Part shown: piece by piece, positions 1 through 7,845 of the stretch
Layout: each line of letters starts with the position of its first letter
Numbering within the stretch: the first letter of the stretch is position 1
Source: CAYNLY01 sp964398225
GTDB lineage: Bacteria; Pseudomonadota; Zetaproteobacteria; Mariprofundales; Mariprofundaceae
Direction of reading: 5' to 3'
Assembly: GCA_964398225.1 (NCBI GenBank)
Contig: CAYNLY010000011.1
Location: 1-35,606 of the forward strand
Length of the DNA stretch: 35,606 nucleotides
Made by a program: the position numbers and the translations under genes
The notes under the pieces: generated by a model
Told to the model about the DNA's origin: nothing
The model's input: only the letters and a program-made list of their open reading frames with translations
The model's database searches: none

Positions 1-872
1 ACCGGCCGCTGACCTTCGAGGAGTTCGAGGCCATCGTGCCGCAGGCGATCTATGTCTCGGCCACGCCGGGGCCCTACGAGCTGGAAAAGTGCGAGGGCCA
101 TGTCGTCGAGCAGGTGATCCGGCCCACGGGGCTCGTGGATCCGGAGGTCGAGGTGCGGCCGGCCTCCACGCAGGTGGACGATTTCGTTTCGGCCGCGAAC
201 GAGGTGATTGCGCGCGGACATCGCGTGCTGGCCACCTGCCTGACCAAGCGCATGGCCGAGGATCTGACCGAGTACCTGAACGATCTCGGCATGCGCGTTC
301 GCTACCTGCACTCGGACATCGACACCGTCGAGCGCATGGAGATCCTGCGCGATCTGCGCCTGGGCGTGTTCGACGTGCTGATCGGCATCAACCTGCTGCG
401 TGAGGGGCTGGATCTTCCCGAGGTGGCGCTGGTGGCCATTTTCGATGCGGACAAGGAAGGTTTCTTGCGCAGCGAGCGATCGCTGATCCAGACCATCGGG
501 CGTGCGGCGCGCAATGTGGAAGGGCGGGTGATCCTGTATGCGGATACGATCACCGAGTCCATGCGCCGCGCGATCGACGAAACCGAGCGTCGCCGCGCGA
601 AACAGCTTGCCTGGAACGCCGAGCACGGCATCACGCCGGAAACGGTGAAATCCGCGATCAAGGACGTGGCCGGCTCGATCTACGAAATGGACTATGCGCA
701 CATTCCCGAGATCGCCGAGCCCGCGCCCGAGGCGATGAGCGAGGCCGAACGGAAAGCCCGCATCGCGGAGCTCGAGCGGCTGATGCTCGAGGCAGCCGCC
801 GATCTCCGCTTCGAGGATGCCGCGAAATACCGCGACGAGTTGCAGAGGCTGGAGAAGGCCAAGGCGGCCTAG
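1..872 (+). CDS. uvrB: Excinuclease ABC subunit B, C-terminal part (5' end outside window)
   Basis: UvrB is the helicase-like damage-verification subunit of nucleotide excision repair; it is loaded by UvrA, then recruits UvrC to cut on both sides of the lesion. The reading frame is open from the first bases (codons in phase with base 3), so about 289 C-terminal residues are present and the start lies upstream. Visible are the stretch PQAIYVSATPGPYELE, helicase motif V/VI region (GINLLREGLDLPEVALV, then IQTIGRAARN), and the C-terminal UVR domain (LEAAADLRFEDAAKYRDELQ) that binds UvrC. The end is intact with a TAG stop. The N-terminal Walker A and beta-hairpin are not in the window. Identification is secure from motif order. 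Nothing unusual is seen, and no strong terminator follows before the hsp20 promoter. Confidence 0.98.
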   Translation, partial: RPLTFEEFEAIVPQAIYVSATPGPYELEKCEGHVVEQVIRPTGLVDPEVEVRPASTQVDDFVSAANEVIARGHRVLATCLTKRMAEDLTEYLNDLGMRVRYLHSDIDTVERMEILRDLRLGVFDVLIGINLLREGLDLPEVALVAIFDADKEGFLRSERSLIQTIGRAARNVEGRVILYADTITESMRRAIDETERRRAKQLAWNAEHGITPETVKSAIKDVAGSIYEMDYAHIPEIAEPAPEAMSEAERKARIAELERLMLEAAADLRFEDAAKYRDELQRLEKAKAA

Positions 873-951
873 GCGCTCCGGCCCCCGCTTATTGCCGGTT
901 AACCGTCGGAAAACTCAGGGACTTTCCACCCGCCAATCCCCTCGGCGATCG

Positions 952-980
952 CTTGAAACGGACCCCGGCAGTCCCCATAT
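952..980 (+). promoter_or_regulatory. Sigma-32 (RpoH) type heat-shock promoter
   Basis: CTTGAAA at 952-958 and CCCCATAT at 973-980 are separated by 14 bases. This matches the enterobacterial/proteobacterial RpoH consensus (CTTGAAA, 11-15 bases, CCCCATNT) almost perfectly. It lies 61 bases upstream of a small heat shock protein gene, the expected type of target. Predicted transcription would start near 987, giving a leader of about 55 bases. The motif is seen directly; its use by RpoH is inferred. Confidence 0.88.
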
Positions 981-1024
981 AAAAAACGCGAAGGCCGGAC
1001 AGGCCAGAAGATAAATCCCCGACG

Positions 1025-1036
1025 AAAGGAGGTGAT
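1025..1036 (+). promoter_or_regulatory. Exceptionally strong Shine-Dalgarno sequence of hsp20
   Basis: AAAGGAGGTGAT is complementary over 12 consecutive bases to the usual 3' end of proteobacterial 16S rRNA. It ends 5 bases before the ATG at 1042. It fixes the start codon of hsp20 and predicts very high translation once the message is made. Other genes in the window have much shorter sites. Confidence 0.85.
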
Positions 1037-1041
1037 GAGTT

Positions 1042-1473
1042 ATGACCACCCTGACTCGCTGGTCGCCTTGGTCCGAGCTTGAAGAAATGCAGAGGACGCT
1101 GACCCGCTTGCTGGATGAAACGACCGGTGGCGTGCGTCCTTCCGAGGGCACCTGGCTGCCCGCGGTGGACATCCGCGAGACCGACGATGCGCTGATCGTC
1201 ACGGCGGAGCTGCCGGGCATCGACAAGAAGGATGTTCACCTGGACATCCGCGATGGTGTGCTCACCATCTCCGGCGAGCGGAAGTATGAGAAGGATGTGA
1301 AGGAAGAGAATGTCCATCGGATCGAGCGCGCCTACGGCCGGTTCTCGCGCAGCTTCGCGCTGCCGAGGAATGTCGACACCGACAAGGTCGAGGCGAAGAT
1401 GGACAAGGGCGTTCTCGAGATTCGGCTGCCGAAGAAAGAGAGCGCCAAGCCCAAGGCCATCGAAATCAAATAG
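1042..1473 (+). CDS. Small heat shock protein, Hsp20/alpha-crystallin family
   Basis: This 143-residue protein is an ATP-independent holdase chaperone of the IbpA/Hsp20 type that binds unfolding proteins in the cytoplasm. The N-terminal arm (about residues 1-38) is rich in aromatic and acidic residues. The alpha-crystallin domain (about 39-130) includes ELPGIDKKDVHLDI, GVLTISGERK, RSFALPRNVD and the hallmark GVLEIRLPK. The C-terminal tail carries the IXI motif as IEI at 140-142, which docks into neighbouring subunits. The ATG at 1042 is chosen because of the 12-base Shine-Dalgarno match just before it. The gene stands alone between a heat-shock promoter and a downstream terminator, so it is probably monocistronic and heat-induced. 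Length is typical for the family. Confidence 0.96.
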   Translation: MTTLTRWSPWSELEEMQRTLTRLLDETTGGVRPSEGTWLPAVDIRETDDALIVTAELPGIDKKDVHLDIRDGVLTISGERKYEKDVKEENVHRIERAYGRFSRSFALPRNVDTDKVEAKMDKGVLEIRLPKKESAKPKAIEIK

Positions 1474-1523
1474 TTTCGCTGGCCGAAGGGTCATGAGCAA
1501 CAGATCGGTCCATCGGTGACGGG

Positions 1524-1625
1524 CCGGGCGCAATGCCCGGAGGATGGCCGCCAATCGCGGCCCGGTGCTGGAAAACAGGATCCGGCACATGCCTGGAAGC
1601 GATGGATCAGGGGGCCAAGGGCCCC
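1524..1625 (+). other. Run of GC-rich inverted repeats downstream of hsp20 (3' UTR or small RNA candidate)
   Basis: Three perfect hairpins lie in tandem. The first is CCGGGC/GCCCGG with loop GCAAT (1524-1540). The second is GGCCGC/GCGGCC with loop CAATC (1546-1562). The third is GGGGCC/GGCCCC with a 3-base loop (1611-1625). The second hairpin is an exact 17-base copy of the hairpin core of the terminator that follows (1634-1650). No credible protein start or coding pattern is seen in 1474-1714. The region could be a structured 3' UTR protecting the hsp20 message, tandem terminators of which only the last kept a T tract, or a processed small RNA. The hairpins are seen directly; the role is inferred. 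Confidence 0.5.
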
Positions 1626-1629
1626 GGTG

Positions 1630-1661
1630 AAAAGGCCGCCAATCGCGGCCTTTTTCTTTTT
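1630..1661 (+). terminator. Rho-independent terminator of the hsp20 unit
   Basis: A ten-base-pair stem (AAAAGGCCGC with GCGGCCTTTT, loop CAATC at 1640-1644) is followed by a T-rich run TTTTTCTTTTT (1651-1661). This is a textbook intrinsic terminator on the + strand. It separates hsp20 transcription from the ABC transporter ATPase genes that begin at 1715. Confidence 0.88.
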
Positions 1662-1714
1662 CCGGGATGCGCTGCTGGCATGCAGGCCCCGGATGCGTCA
1701 AACTCCGCGTCGCT

Positions 1715-2704
1715 ATGGCGGAATCCAGCCTTGAAGCGCGCAATCTTTCGCTGGCGGTCCCGATCGGGGGGCGGCTTGTGCCCGCGGTGAGTGACGTGTC
1801 GCTCACGATCCTGCCGGGGCGTGTGCTGGGTCTGGTCGGGGAATCCGGGTGCGGCAAGTCGCTGACGGCTCAGGCGATGCTTCGCCTGGGCGAAGGACAG
1901 GGGGTTGAACGCACCGGCGGCGACATCCTGCTCGACGGCGAAAGCCTGTTCGCGATGGATGAAAGCCGGCTGAGGCAGGTGCGCGGGGGGCGCATCGCGA
2001 TGGTTTTTCAGGAGCCGATGACCGCGCTCAATCCGGTGTTCACGATCGGCGCGCAGATGACGGACGTGATCCGCGTGCATCTGCCGATGGACCGCCGTCA
2101 GGCAAGGGCGCATGCGGCGCGGATGCTGGCGGAGGTCGGGCTTCCCGACCCGGAGGATTTGCTCGATGCCTATCCGGACCAGCTCTCCGGAGGCATGCGT
2201 CAGCGCGTGCTGATCGCGATGGCGATCAGCGCCGATCCCGACTACATCCTGGCCGACGAACCGACGACCGCCCTCGATGTGTCGGTGCAGAAGCGCATCA
2301 TTGCGCTGCTCAGGCGGCTGCAGCGGGAGCGTTCGCTCGGGATGCTGCTCGTGACCCACGATTTCGGGCTCGTGGCCGAAATGTGCGACGAGGTGGCCGT
2401 GATGTACGCGGGCCAGATCGTCGAACGCGGGCCGGTCGAGGCGCTGTTCGAAAGGCCCGCGCATCCGTACACGCGCGCGCTGATGGGCTGCCGGCCCGAA
2501 ATCTGTCCGCCGGACGTGCCGCTTCCGGTGATTCCGGGGCAGGTGCCGACGCCCGGGGCGTGGCCCGCTGGCTGCCGTTTTGAGCCCCGGTGCCCCCATG
2601 CGGCCGAAGTCTGCCAGGCAGCTGTGGACGAGGATGCCTGGCAGGACGGAAGCCATGCGGCGCGCTGCCTGCGCGTGCCGGTCGTGATGGAGGATGATCG
2701 GTGA
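1715..2704 (+). CDS. Oligopeptide/dipeptide ABC transporter ATPase, DppD/OppD type
   Basis: This 329-residue protein is one of the two ATPases that power a peptide (or related solute) importer. Walker A is GESGCGKS at 42-49, the Q-loop VFQEP is near 97, the ABC signature LSGGMRQR is at 157-164, Walker B plus D-loop ILADEPTTALD is near 178-188, and the switch histidine is in VTHDF near 215. The C-terminal oligopeptide-transporter extension has PYTRAL, a proline-rich linker, and four cysteines at 287, 293, 300 and 318, a spacing associated with an iron-sulfur site in DppD/OppD relatives. ATG 1715 gives the expected N-terminus; an in-frame ATG at 1667 would start inside the terminator's wake and adds non-conserved residues. 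The stop overlaps the next start by four bases. The permease and binding-protein genes are not adjacent, so the substrate cannot be assigned. Confidence 0.93.
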   Translation: MAESSLEARNLSLAVPIGGRLVPAVSDVSLTILPGRVLGLVGESGCGKSLTAQAMLRLGEGQGVERTGGDILLDGESLFAMDESRLRQVRGGRIAMVFQEPMTALNPVFTIGAQMTDVIRVHLPMDRRQARAHAARMLAEVGLPDPEDLLDAYPDQLSGGMRQRVLIAMAISADPDYILADEPTTALDVSVQKRIIALLRRLQRERSLGMLLVTHDFGLVAEMCDEVAVMYAGQIVERGPVEALFERPAHPYTRALMGCRPEICPPDVPLPVIPGQVPTPGAWPAGCRFEPRCPHAAEVCQAAVDEDAWQDGSHAARCLRVPVVMEDDR

Positions 2705-3684
2705 GCGATCTTGTTCGGGTCGAGGGACTGGAAAAACGCTTCGGCCGCGGCGGCCTGTTTGGACGCGGAGCGCAGACCGTGGCCGTGCGCGACGTATCCT
2801 TTGCGCTCGGCGAAGGGGAAACCCTCGCGCTCGTCGGCGAATCCGGCAGCGGCAAGTCCACGACGGCCCGGCTGGTGATGCGTCTGCTTGCGCCCGATGC
2901 CGGCCGGATCGAATGGGAAGGCCGGGACGTCAGCCGTCTGCCCGCGCGCAGGCTCAGGCCCTTGCGGCGCTTCATCCAGATGGTGTTTCAGGATCCGTTC
3001 GCAAGCCTGAACCCGCGCATGCGGATCGGGGAGACGGTCGGGGAGGGGCTTGCGATTCACGAGCCACAGCTCTCCCGCACCGAGCGGCGCCGCCGGGTGG
3101 CCGAGGCGCTCGAGCGTTGCGGCCTTGATCCGGACGCGATGGACCGCTACCCGCACCAGTTCTCCGGCGGCCAGCGGCAGAGGATCGGCATTGCCCGGGC
3201 GCTGATCGTGAAGCCGCGCGTGCTCGTGCTCGACGAGCCGGTCTCCGCGCTCGATGTTTCGGTGCAGGCTCAGATCCTGAATCTGCTCGCCGAGATTCAG
3301 CACGAGCAGGGGCTTTCCTATCTGTTCATTTCGCATGATCTGTCGGTCGTCCGGCATGTGGCCGATCGCGTGGCGGTGATGTATGCGGGTCGCATCGTCG
3401 AGCTGGCACCCGCCGAATCCCTGTTCGGGAATCCGAGGCATCCCTACACGCGAGCGCTGCTCGATGCGCGCCCCGCGATCTCGCCCGCCGACCGGAAGGA
3501 GGTTCCGGACGAGCCGATGCCCGAGCTTCACGCGCAGCCCGCCGCATCGGGCTGCCCTTTTCGGCCGCGTTGTCCCAGGGCGGTGGACGACTGCGCTAGT
3601 ACTGCGCCCGCGCTTTCCGAGGAAGCGCATGCCCATGCCTGCCTGAACCCGTTGCCGGAAGGACATCAGTCTGGTGCTCGCTGA
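2701..3684 (+). CDS. Oligopeptide/dipeptide ABC transporter ATPase, DppF/OppF type
   Basis: This is the second ATPase of the pair, 327 residues, expected to form an asymmetric heterodimer with the preceding protein under two membrane permeases. Walker A GESGSGKS is at 46-53, Q-loop VFQDPF near 95-100, signature FSGGQRQR at 154-161, Walker B VLVLDEP at 174-180, and the switch His in FISHD. The C-terminal extension again holds PYTRALL and a four-cysteine pattern (GCPFRPRC, then two further Cys). The start is GTG at 2701, which overlaps the upstream TGA (shared GTGA), a classic coupled arrangement. It overlaps the downstream helicase gene by 11 bases. Family assignment is firm; the transported substrate is unknown because no permease or periplasmic binding protein is present here. 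Confidence 0.93.
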   Translation: MSDLVRVEGLEKRFGRGGLFGRGAQTVAVRDVSFALGEGETLALVGESGSGKSTTARLVMRLLAPDAGRIEWEGRDVSRLPARRLRPLRRFIQMVFQDPFASLNPRMRIGETVGEGLAIHEPQLSRTERRRRVAEALERCGLDPDAMDRYPHQFSGGQRQRIGIARALIVKPRVLVLDEPVSALDVSVQAQILNLLAEIQHEQGLSYLFISHDLSVVRHVADRVAVMYAGRIVELAPAESLFGNPRHPYTRALLDARPAISPADRKEVPDEPMPELHAQPAASGCPFRPRCPRAVDDCASTAPALSEEAHAHACLNPLPEGHQSGAR

Positions 3685-5533
3685 ACCCCTTGCCGATGCG
3701 GTGGATCGGGCCTTTGCCCCGGACGGCGCGCTGGCCCGGGGCTGGCGGGGCTTCGTCGAGCGGCCCGGCCAGCGGAAGCTGGCGCTTGAGATCGCCGAAA
3801 CCTTCGAGCATCAGGATGCGCTGATGTCCGAGGCGGAGACGGGCACGGGCAAGACGCTGGCCTATCTTGTGCCCGCGCTTTTTTCGGACCAGCGCGTGCT
3901 GATCTCCACCCATACCCGCGCGCTCCAGGATCAGCTCGTGTTCCGCGATCTTCCGCTCGTGCAGCGCGCGCTGAAGCGGCGGCGGAGCGTGGCCCTGCTC
4001 AAGGGCAGGCAGAACTACCTGTGTCCGGAGCGCCTCGATCGCGTTCTCCGGCAGGGCAGGGTGAGGGCAACGGAGCTCGATCTGTTTCATCGCCTGCGCG
4101 AATGGGGCGAGGAGAGTGCGGACGGGGATCTGGCCGGATTCGAGGTGGACGTCGCAGCCGCCGGCATCCTTGGCCGGATTACGGCCACATCGGAGCAGTG
4201 CCTGGGAAGCCGGTGCGATTTTTTCGATGCCTGTCCCCTGATGCGCGCGCGCAGGCGGGCGATGGAGGCCGACATCGTGGTCACGAACCACAGCCTTCTG
4301 CTGGCCGACTGCGCGCTGAAGTCGAACGAGCACGGCCGGGTGCTGCCCGAGTTCGACGCCTTCGTGCTGGACGAGGCGCATGCCCTGGCCGATCTCGCCG
4401 GACAGCAGTTCGGGCTTCAGCTCACGGTGAACCGGTTTGCGCAGTGGTTCAACGACATGCAGATGCTGCTCGAGGACTTCGGCGACGAACCTGATCTGAA
4501 ACGAGGATTCCAGGAGCTCGCGGGGCCCGTTCTGGATGCCTGGAAACAGGGCGACACCGGGAAGGTGAGCGAACTCTGGTCGGAGGTGGCGGCGCTTGCG
4601 GAAACACGCGCGATGCGCAGCGAGGAGGCGCGGCGCCTGCACGAGCGGGCGGAGCGCATCCAGGATGAGCTGGCGATGGTTCTTTCGCCGCCGGAAGGGT
4701 TCGTGAGCTGGCCGGAAGGTGAGGGAAAGGACCGGAAGTGGTCGCTTGCGCCCGTGCAGGTCGGGCCGGTGCTGGCCGAGCGCCTGTGGTCGAAGGAGGC
4801 GGCCTTCGTGCTGCTGTCGGCCACGCTGCGGATCTCGGGAACGTTCGATTACGCCCGCGCAAGGCTTGGCCTGGATGCGGCGCGCACAAGCCACCACGCC
4901 TCGCCGTTCGACTACGGCCGGCAGGCGCTGATCTACATTCCCGAGCGCATGCCCGAGCCCCGGGAACCCGGCTATCCCGATCGGCTGGAGCGGGAAATCC
5001 GGGGCCTGCTTGCGGCATCCCGTGGCCGGGCCTTCGTGCTGTTTTCCTCGTGGAAGATGCTCGACCGGATTGCGCCCAGGCTTGCGGGCGATCTGCCCTG
5101 GCCGGTGCTGATTCAGGGCCGGAGCGGAAGCCGGGACGCGCTGCTGGACCGCTTCCGCGGCGATACGCATTCGGTGCTGTGCGGCACGCGCAGCTTCTGG
5201 GAGGGGGTGGACGTCCCCGGAGAGGCCCTGTCGCTGGTCGTGATCGACAAGCTGCCGTTTGCGCCGCCCGACGATCCGCTGTTCGAGGCGCGGCTCAGGC
5301 ATTGCGAACAGTCCGGGGGCAACAAGTTCCGCGACATTCAGCTTCCCGAGGCGATTGCGGTGCTGCGCCAGGGCGCGGGCCGGCTGATCCGGACCGAGCA
5401 GGACCGGGGCGTGATCGCCATTCTCGACGGAAGACTGCGCACGCGTCCGTACGGCCGGGAGGTGGTGTCGAATCTGCCGCCCGCGCGGATCACGGCGGAT
5501 CTGGAGGACGTGCGCGCGTTTTTCCGGGAATGA
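3674..5533 (+). CDS. yoaA: DinG/YoaA-family XPD-like iron-sulfur DNA helicase
   Basis: This 619-residue superfamily 2 helicase resembles E. coli YoaA (a 5'-3' helicase linked to replication-fork repair through HolC) and DinG. Walker A is ETGTGKT at 55-61, and the Walker B box DEAH is at 233-236. Four cysteines at 117, 176, 181 and 187 (contexts YLCPER, QCLGSRCDFFDACP) form the iron-sulfur cluster domain characteristic of this family. Late motifs GTRSFWEGVDVPG and QGAGRLIRTEQDRG are present near residues 495-580. Size is closer to YoaA (about 636) than to DinG (about 716). The start is GTG 3674, inside the end of the ATPase gene; no better start lies further in, as the conserved N-terminal helix follows directly. 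It overlaps glxK by ATGA. The YoaA rather than DinG name is an inference from length. Confidence 0.9.
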   Translation: MLAEPLADAVDRAFAPDGALARGWRGFVERPGQRKLALEIAETFEHQDALMSEAETGTGKTLAYLVPALFSDQRVLISTHTRALQDQLVFRDLPLVQRALKRRRSVALLKGRQNYLCPERLDRVLRQGRVRATELDLFHRLREWGEESADGDLAGFEVDVAAAGILGRITATSEQCLGSRCDFFDACPLMRARRRAMEADIVVTNHSLLLADCALKSNEHGRVLPEFDAFVLDEAHALADLAGQQFGLQLTVNRFAQWFNDMQMLLEDFGDEPDLKRGFQELAGPVLDAWKQGDTGKVSELWSEVAALAETRAMRSEEARRLHERAERIQDELAMVLSPPEGFVSWPEGEGKDRKWSLAPVQVGPVLAERLWSKEAAFVLLSATLRISGTFDYARARLGLDAARTSHHASPFDYGRQALIYIPERMPEPREPGYPDRLEREIRGLLAASRGRAFVLFSSWKMLDRIAPRLAGDLPWPVLIQGRSGSRDALLDRFRGDTHSVLCGTRSFWEGVDVPGEALSLVVIDKLPFAPPDDPLFEARLRHCEQSGGNKFRDIQLPEAIAVLRQGAGRLIRTEQDRGVIAILDGRLRTRPYGREVVSNLPPARITADLEDVRAFFRE

Positions 5534-6621
5534 GAATCCTTGTCGCGCCCGATGCCTTCAAGGGCACGCTCGATGCCGGCGAGGCCGCCCGGGCGATCGC
5601 CTCGGGACTGGGGTGCGCAATCCCCGATGCGCGCATCGACGAGCTTCCGCTTGCGGACGGAGGCGAGGGAACCCTGTCGGTCGTGGCAGGACACCTTCCC
5701 GGCCGATGGGAGGAGCTGGAAGGCGGCCGGGTGTGGATTTCGGGGGGCGATGCCTGGGTGGAGGCGGCCGGGTTCATCGGCCTGAACCATCCCGCGATGG
5801 CCGGGCCGGTGCTTGAGCGCACAAGCCTCGCGCTGGGGCGCCTGCTCGCCCTGCTCAATCGCCGCGGCACCGGTCGCATTCATCTCGCGCTTGGTGGCAC
5901 GGCGACCGTGGACGGCGGGCTCGGCATGCTCGTCGGCATGGGCGCGCGCATTCTGGACGCACGCGGCAGGGAGGTGGCGCCCACTCCTGCGGGATTGCTT
6001 GCAACGGAAACGTTCCGGATCGAACGCCTGCCCAGGCCCGGACCTGCAGGTTTCCGGGTGCTCGTGGACGTCGCGGCGCCGCTTCTGGGAGAGGAGGGCG
6101 CGGTGATGCGCTTCGGGCCCCAGAAGGGACTGAGGCCCGAAATGCTGGCCCCGATGGAGCGGGCGATGGCGCGCTGGGCCGAGGCACTGGAACGCAAGAC
6201 GGGCATGCGTTGCCGCGATCGGCCCGGCGCCGGCGCGGCCGGCGGCATCGGCTTTGCCGCCGCCTGTCTCGGCGCGGAGCTTGGTTCCGGGGCCGAAGTG
6301 ATGCTTGAGATCAGCGGATTCGATGCCCGATTGGCCGGCGCGGACTGGGTCCTGACCGGGGAGGGATGCGCGGATGCGCAGACCGCACAGGGAAAGCTTG
6401 CTTGGGCCGTAGCGAAAAGGGCGCGTGCGGCCGGCGTGCCCGTGGCGCTGCTGGCGGGCCGGGTGCGCGAGCCGGAGCGGCTGGGCCAGAGCTTTGCGCT
6501 GATCGAGGCGGCTCAACAGGAAGCGGAAACGCCAACCCCGCAGGAAGCCCGCGCGAGGCTTGCGGCCGCCGCCGAGCGGCTGGGCCGGAGGATCGCGCGT
6601 GGGGGCGAAGATGGCGGATAG
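5530..6621 (+). CDS. glxK: Glycerate kinase (GlxK/GarK family)
   Basis: This 363-residue enzyme phosphorylates D-glycerate, normally to 2-phosphoglycerate, feeding products of glyoxylate or hydroxypyruvate metabolism into glycolysis. The N-terminus MRILVAPDAFKGTL is the family hallmark, followed by DELPLADGGEGTL, a glycine-rich segment HLALGGTATVDGGLGML (about residues 118-134), GAGAAGGIGFAAACLGAEL (about 236-254) and TGEGCADAQTAQGK (about 276-289). The ATG at 5530 overlaps the upstream TGA, so translation is probably coupled to the helicase gene. Its 3' end overlaps aat by 11 bases. Length is slightly below the usual 375-381 residues but all hallmark segments are present. The product position (2- or 3-phosphoglycerate) cannot be read from sequence. 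Confidence 0.94.
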   Translation: MRILVAPDAFKGTLDAGEAARAIASGLGCAIPDARIDELPLADGGEGTLSVVAGHLPGRWEELEGGRVWISGGDAWVEAAGFIGLNHPAMAGPVLERTSLALGRLLALLNRRGTGRIHLALGGTATVDGGLGMLVGMGARILDARGREVAPTPAGLLATETFRIERLPRPGPAGFRVLVDVAAPLLGEEGAVMRFGPQKGLRPEMLAPMERAMARWAEALERKTGMRCRDRPGAGAAGGIGFAAACLGAELGSGAEVMLEISGFDARLAGADWVLTGEGCADAQTAQGKLAWAVAKRARAAGVPVALLAGRVREPERLGQSFALIEAAQQEAETPTPQEARARLAAAAERLGRRIARGGEDGG

Positions 6622-7246
6622 GCCGAGCCGGTTTCCCGATCCCGAGCTGGCCGATCCCTCGGGGCTCGTTGCGATTGGTCTCGATCTGAAGCCCGAAACG
6701 CTTCTCGATGCGTACGCGCACGGCATCTTCCCCTGGTATTCGGAGGGTCAGCCGATCCTGTGGTGGTCGCCCGATCCGCGCATGGTGCTGTTTCCGGAAG
6801 CGTTTCACTGTTCGCGGAGGCTTGCGCGCAGGCTCAGGCAGCCGCGCTACGGCTTCACCCGCGATCGCGCCTTTGCGGACGTGATCCGGACCTGCGCCGA
6901 AATCGAACGGCCCGGCCAGGACGGCACCTGGATCACGCCCGAAATGATCGAGGCCTATCTGGAGCTGCACCGCCTCGGATGGGCGCACAGCTACGAGGTG
7001 TGGCTGGACGGCGATCTCGTGGGCGGGCTGTACGGCGTGGCGATGGGACGCATCTTCTTTGCCGAGTCGATGTTCTCCAGGGTGACCGATGGATCGAAGA
7101 TGGCGCTGGCAAGGCTCGTTGCCGACGCGCTCGACTCCGGCATCCGCTTGATCGACTGCCAGTTGTACACGCCGCATCTCGCAAGCCTCGGCGCCTGCGA
7201 GATTCCGCGCTCGGAATTTCTCGCCATCGTTCGCGCCTCGATCTAG
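6611..7246 (+). CDS. aat: Leucyl/phenylalanyl-tRNA-protein transferase
   Basis: Aat moves Leu or Phe from aminoacyl-tRNA to the N-terminus of proteins that begin with Lys or Arg, marking them for ClpS/ClpAP degradation under the bacterial N-degron rule. The 211-residue sequence has the family blocks FPDPELADPSGLVAIG, AYAHGIFPWY, WWSPDPRMVLFP, the GTWITPEMIEAYLELHRLGWAHS segment and FFAESMFSRVTDGSKMAL. ATG 6611 gives the conventional N-terminus MADRPSRFP; upstream in-frame starts lie inside glxK and encode non-conserved residues. It overlaps glxK by 11 bases and is 11 bases before thpR. No clpS/clpA or arginyltransferase gene is nearby. The protein is soluble. Confidence 0.96.
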   Translation: MADRPSRFPDPELADPSGLVAIGLDLKPETLLDAYAHGIFPWYSEGQPILWWSPDPRMVLFPEAFHCSRRLARRLRQPRYGFTRDRAFADVIRTCAEIERPGQDGTWITPEMIEAYLELHRLGWAHSYEVWLDGDLVGGLYGVAMGRIFFAESMFSRVTDGSKMALARLVADALDSGIRLIDCQLYTPHLASLGACEIPRSEFLAIVRASI

Positions 7247-7257
7247 GCTCGGCGGCC

Positions 7258-7845
7258 ATGCGGATCTTCGCGGCGCTCGAGCTTCCCGAAGACATCCTCG
7301 ATGCAATCGGGGACTGGTGGATGCAGGCAAGCCTGCATCTGGATGCCGGCGCATGGCGCGAGATTCCCCGCGAAAACTGGCATCTGACGCTGGCCTTTTA
7401 CGGGGAAGTCTCGGGCGGCGAAGCCGAGGAGATCGCCGAGGCGCTGCACGATTGCGCGGCGCGAACTCCGCCCCTTCGTCTGGCGCTCGACGGCTACGGT
7501 GTGTTTCCCACGCCGGCAAGGCCCCGGGTGTTCTGGATCGGGGTGAAGGAGACGGGGGATGCGGGGTTTCTTGCACGGCTCGCCCGCTGTTGCGAGCGTG
7601 CCGGACATGCTACGCTTCGCAGGAGAATCGAAGGCCGGAACCGCTTCCGCGCCCATGTGACGCTGGCCCGGGCCCGGGGAGGTCTGGCCTCGATGCACGA
7701 TCACTGGGAGCGGATGCCCCAGCCGCCGCAGGATTGCTGGACGGCCACCGGGATGACGCTGTTCCGTTCGCTGCTCAGGCCCGAGGGAGCGAGCTACCGG
7801 CGGCTTGAGGAATACATGTTCGAGGAGCAAGACGATGTCGGATAA
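7258..7845 (+). CDS. thpR: RNA 2',3'-cyclic phosphodiesterase (2H family)
   Basis: ThpR (formerly LigT) opens 2',3'-cyclic phosphates at RNA ends to 2'-phosphate and was first described as an RNA 2'-5' ligase. The 195-residue protein has the two catalytic HxTx signatures that define the 2H superfamily: HLTL in NWHLTLAFYG near residue 42 and HVTL in FRAHVTLAR near residue 133. The N-terminus MRIFAALELPEDILDAI is typical. The start ATG 7258 lies 11 bases after the aat stop. Its last 11 bases contain the recA start, so recA translation is likely coupled to it. The placement directly in front of recA is noteworthy but is seen as a lineage-specific arrangement rather than proof of a functional link. 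Confidence 0.93.
   Translation: MRIFAALELPEDILDAIGDWWMQASLHLDAGAWREIPRENWHLTLAFYGEVSGGEAEEIAEALHDCAARTPPLRLALDGYGVFPTPARPRVFWIGVKETGDAGFLARLARCCERAGHATLRRRIEGRNRFRAHVTLARARGGLASMHDHWERMPQPPQDCWTATGMTLFRSLLRPEGASYRRLEEYMFEEQDDVG

Noticed and set aside
1667..1714. Upstream ATG extension of the DppD-like ATPase
   Set aside because: The extra 16 residues are cysteine- and glycine-rich, not conserved in the family, and start only a few bases after the terminator T tract.
3596..5302. A 568-codon open frame antisense to the YoaA-like helicase gene
   Set aside because: The opposite strand encodes a helicase with all motifs; the antisense product has no recognisable features or start signal.
7246..7835. 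Search for a LexA box before thpR and recA
   Set aside because: CTGTTCCGTTCGCTG near 7759 begins like a box but lacks the ACAG half, so it is not reported as an operator.
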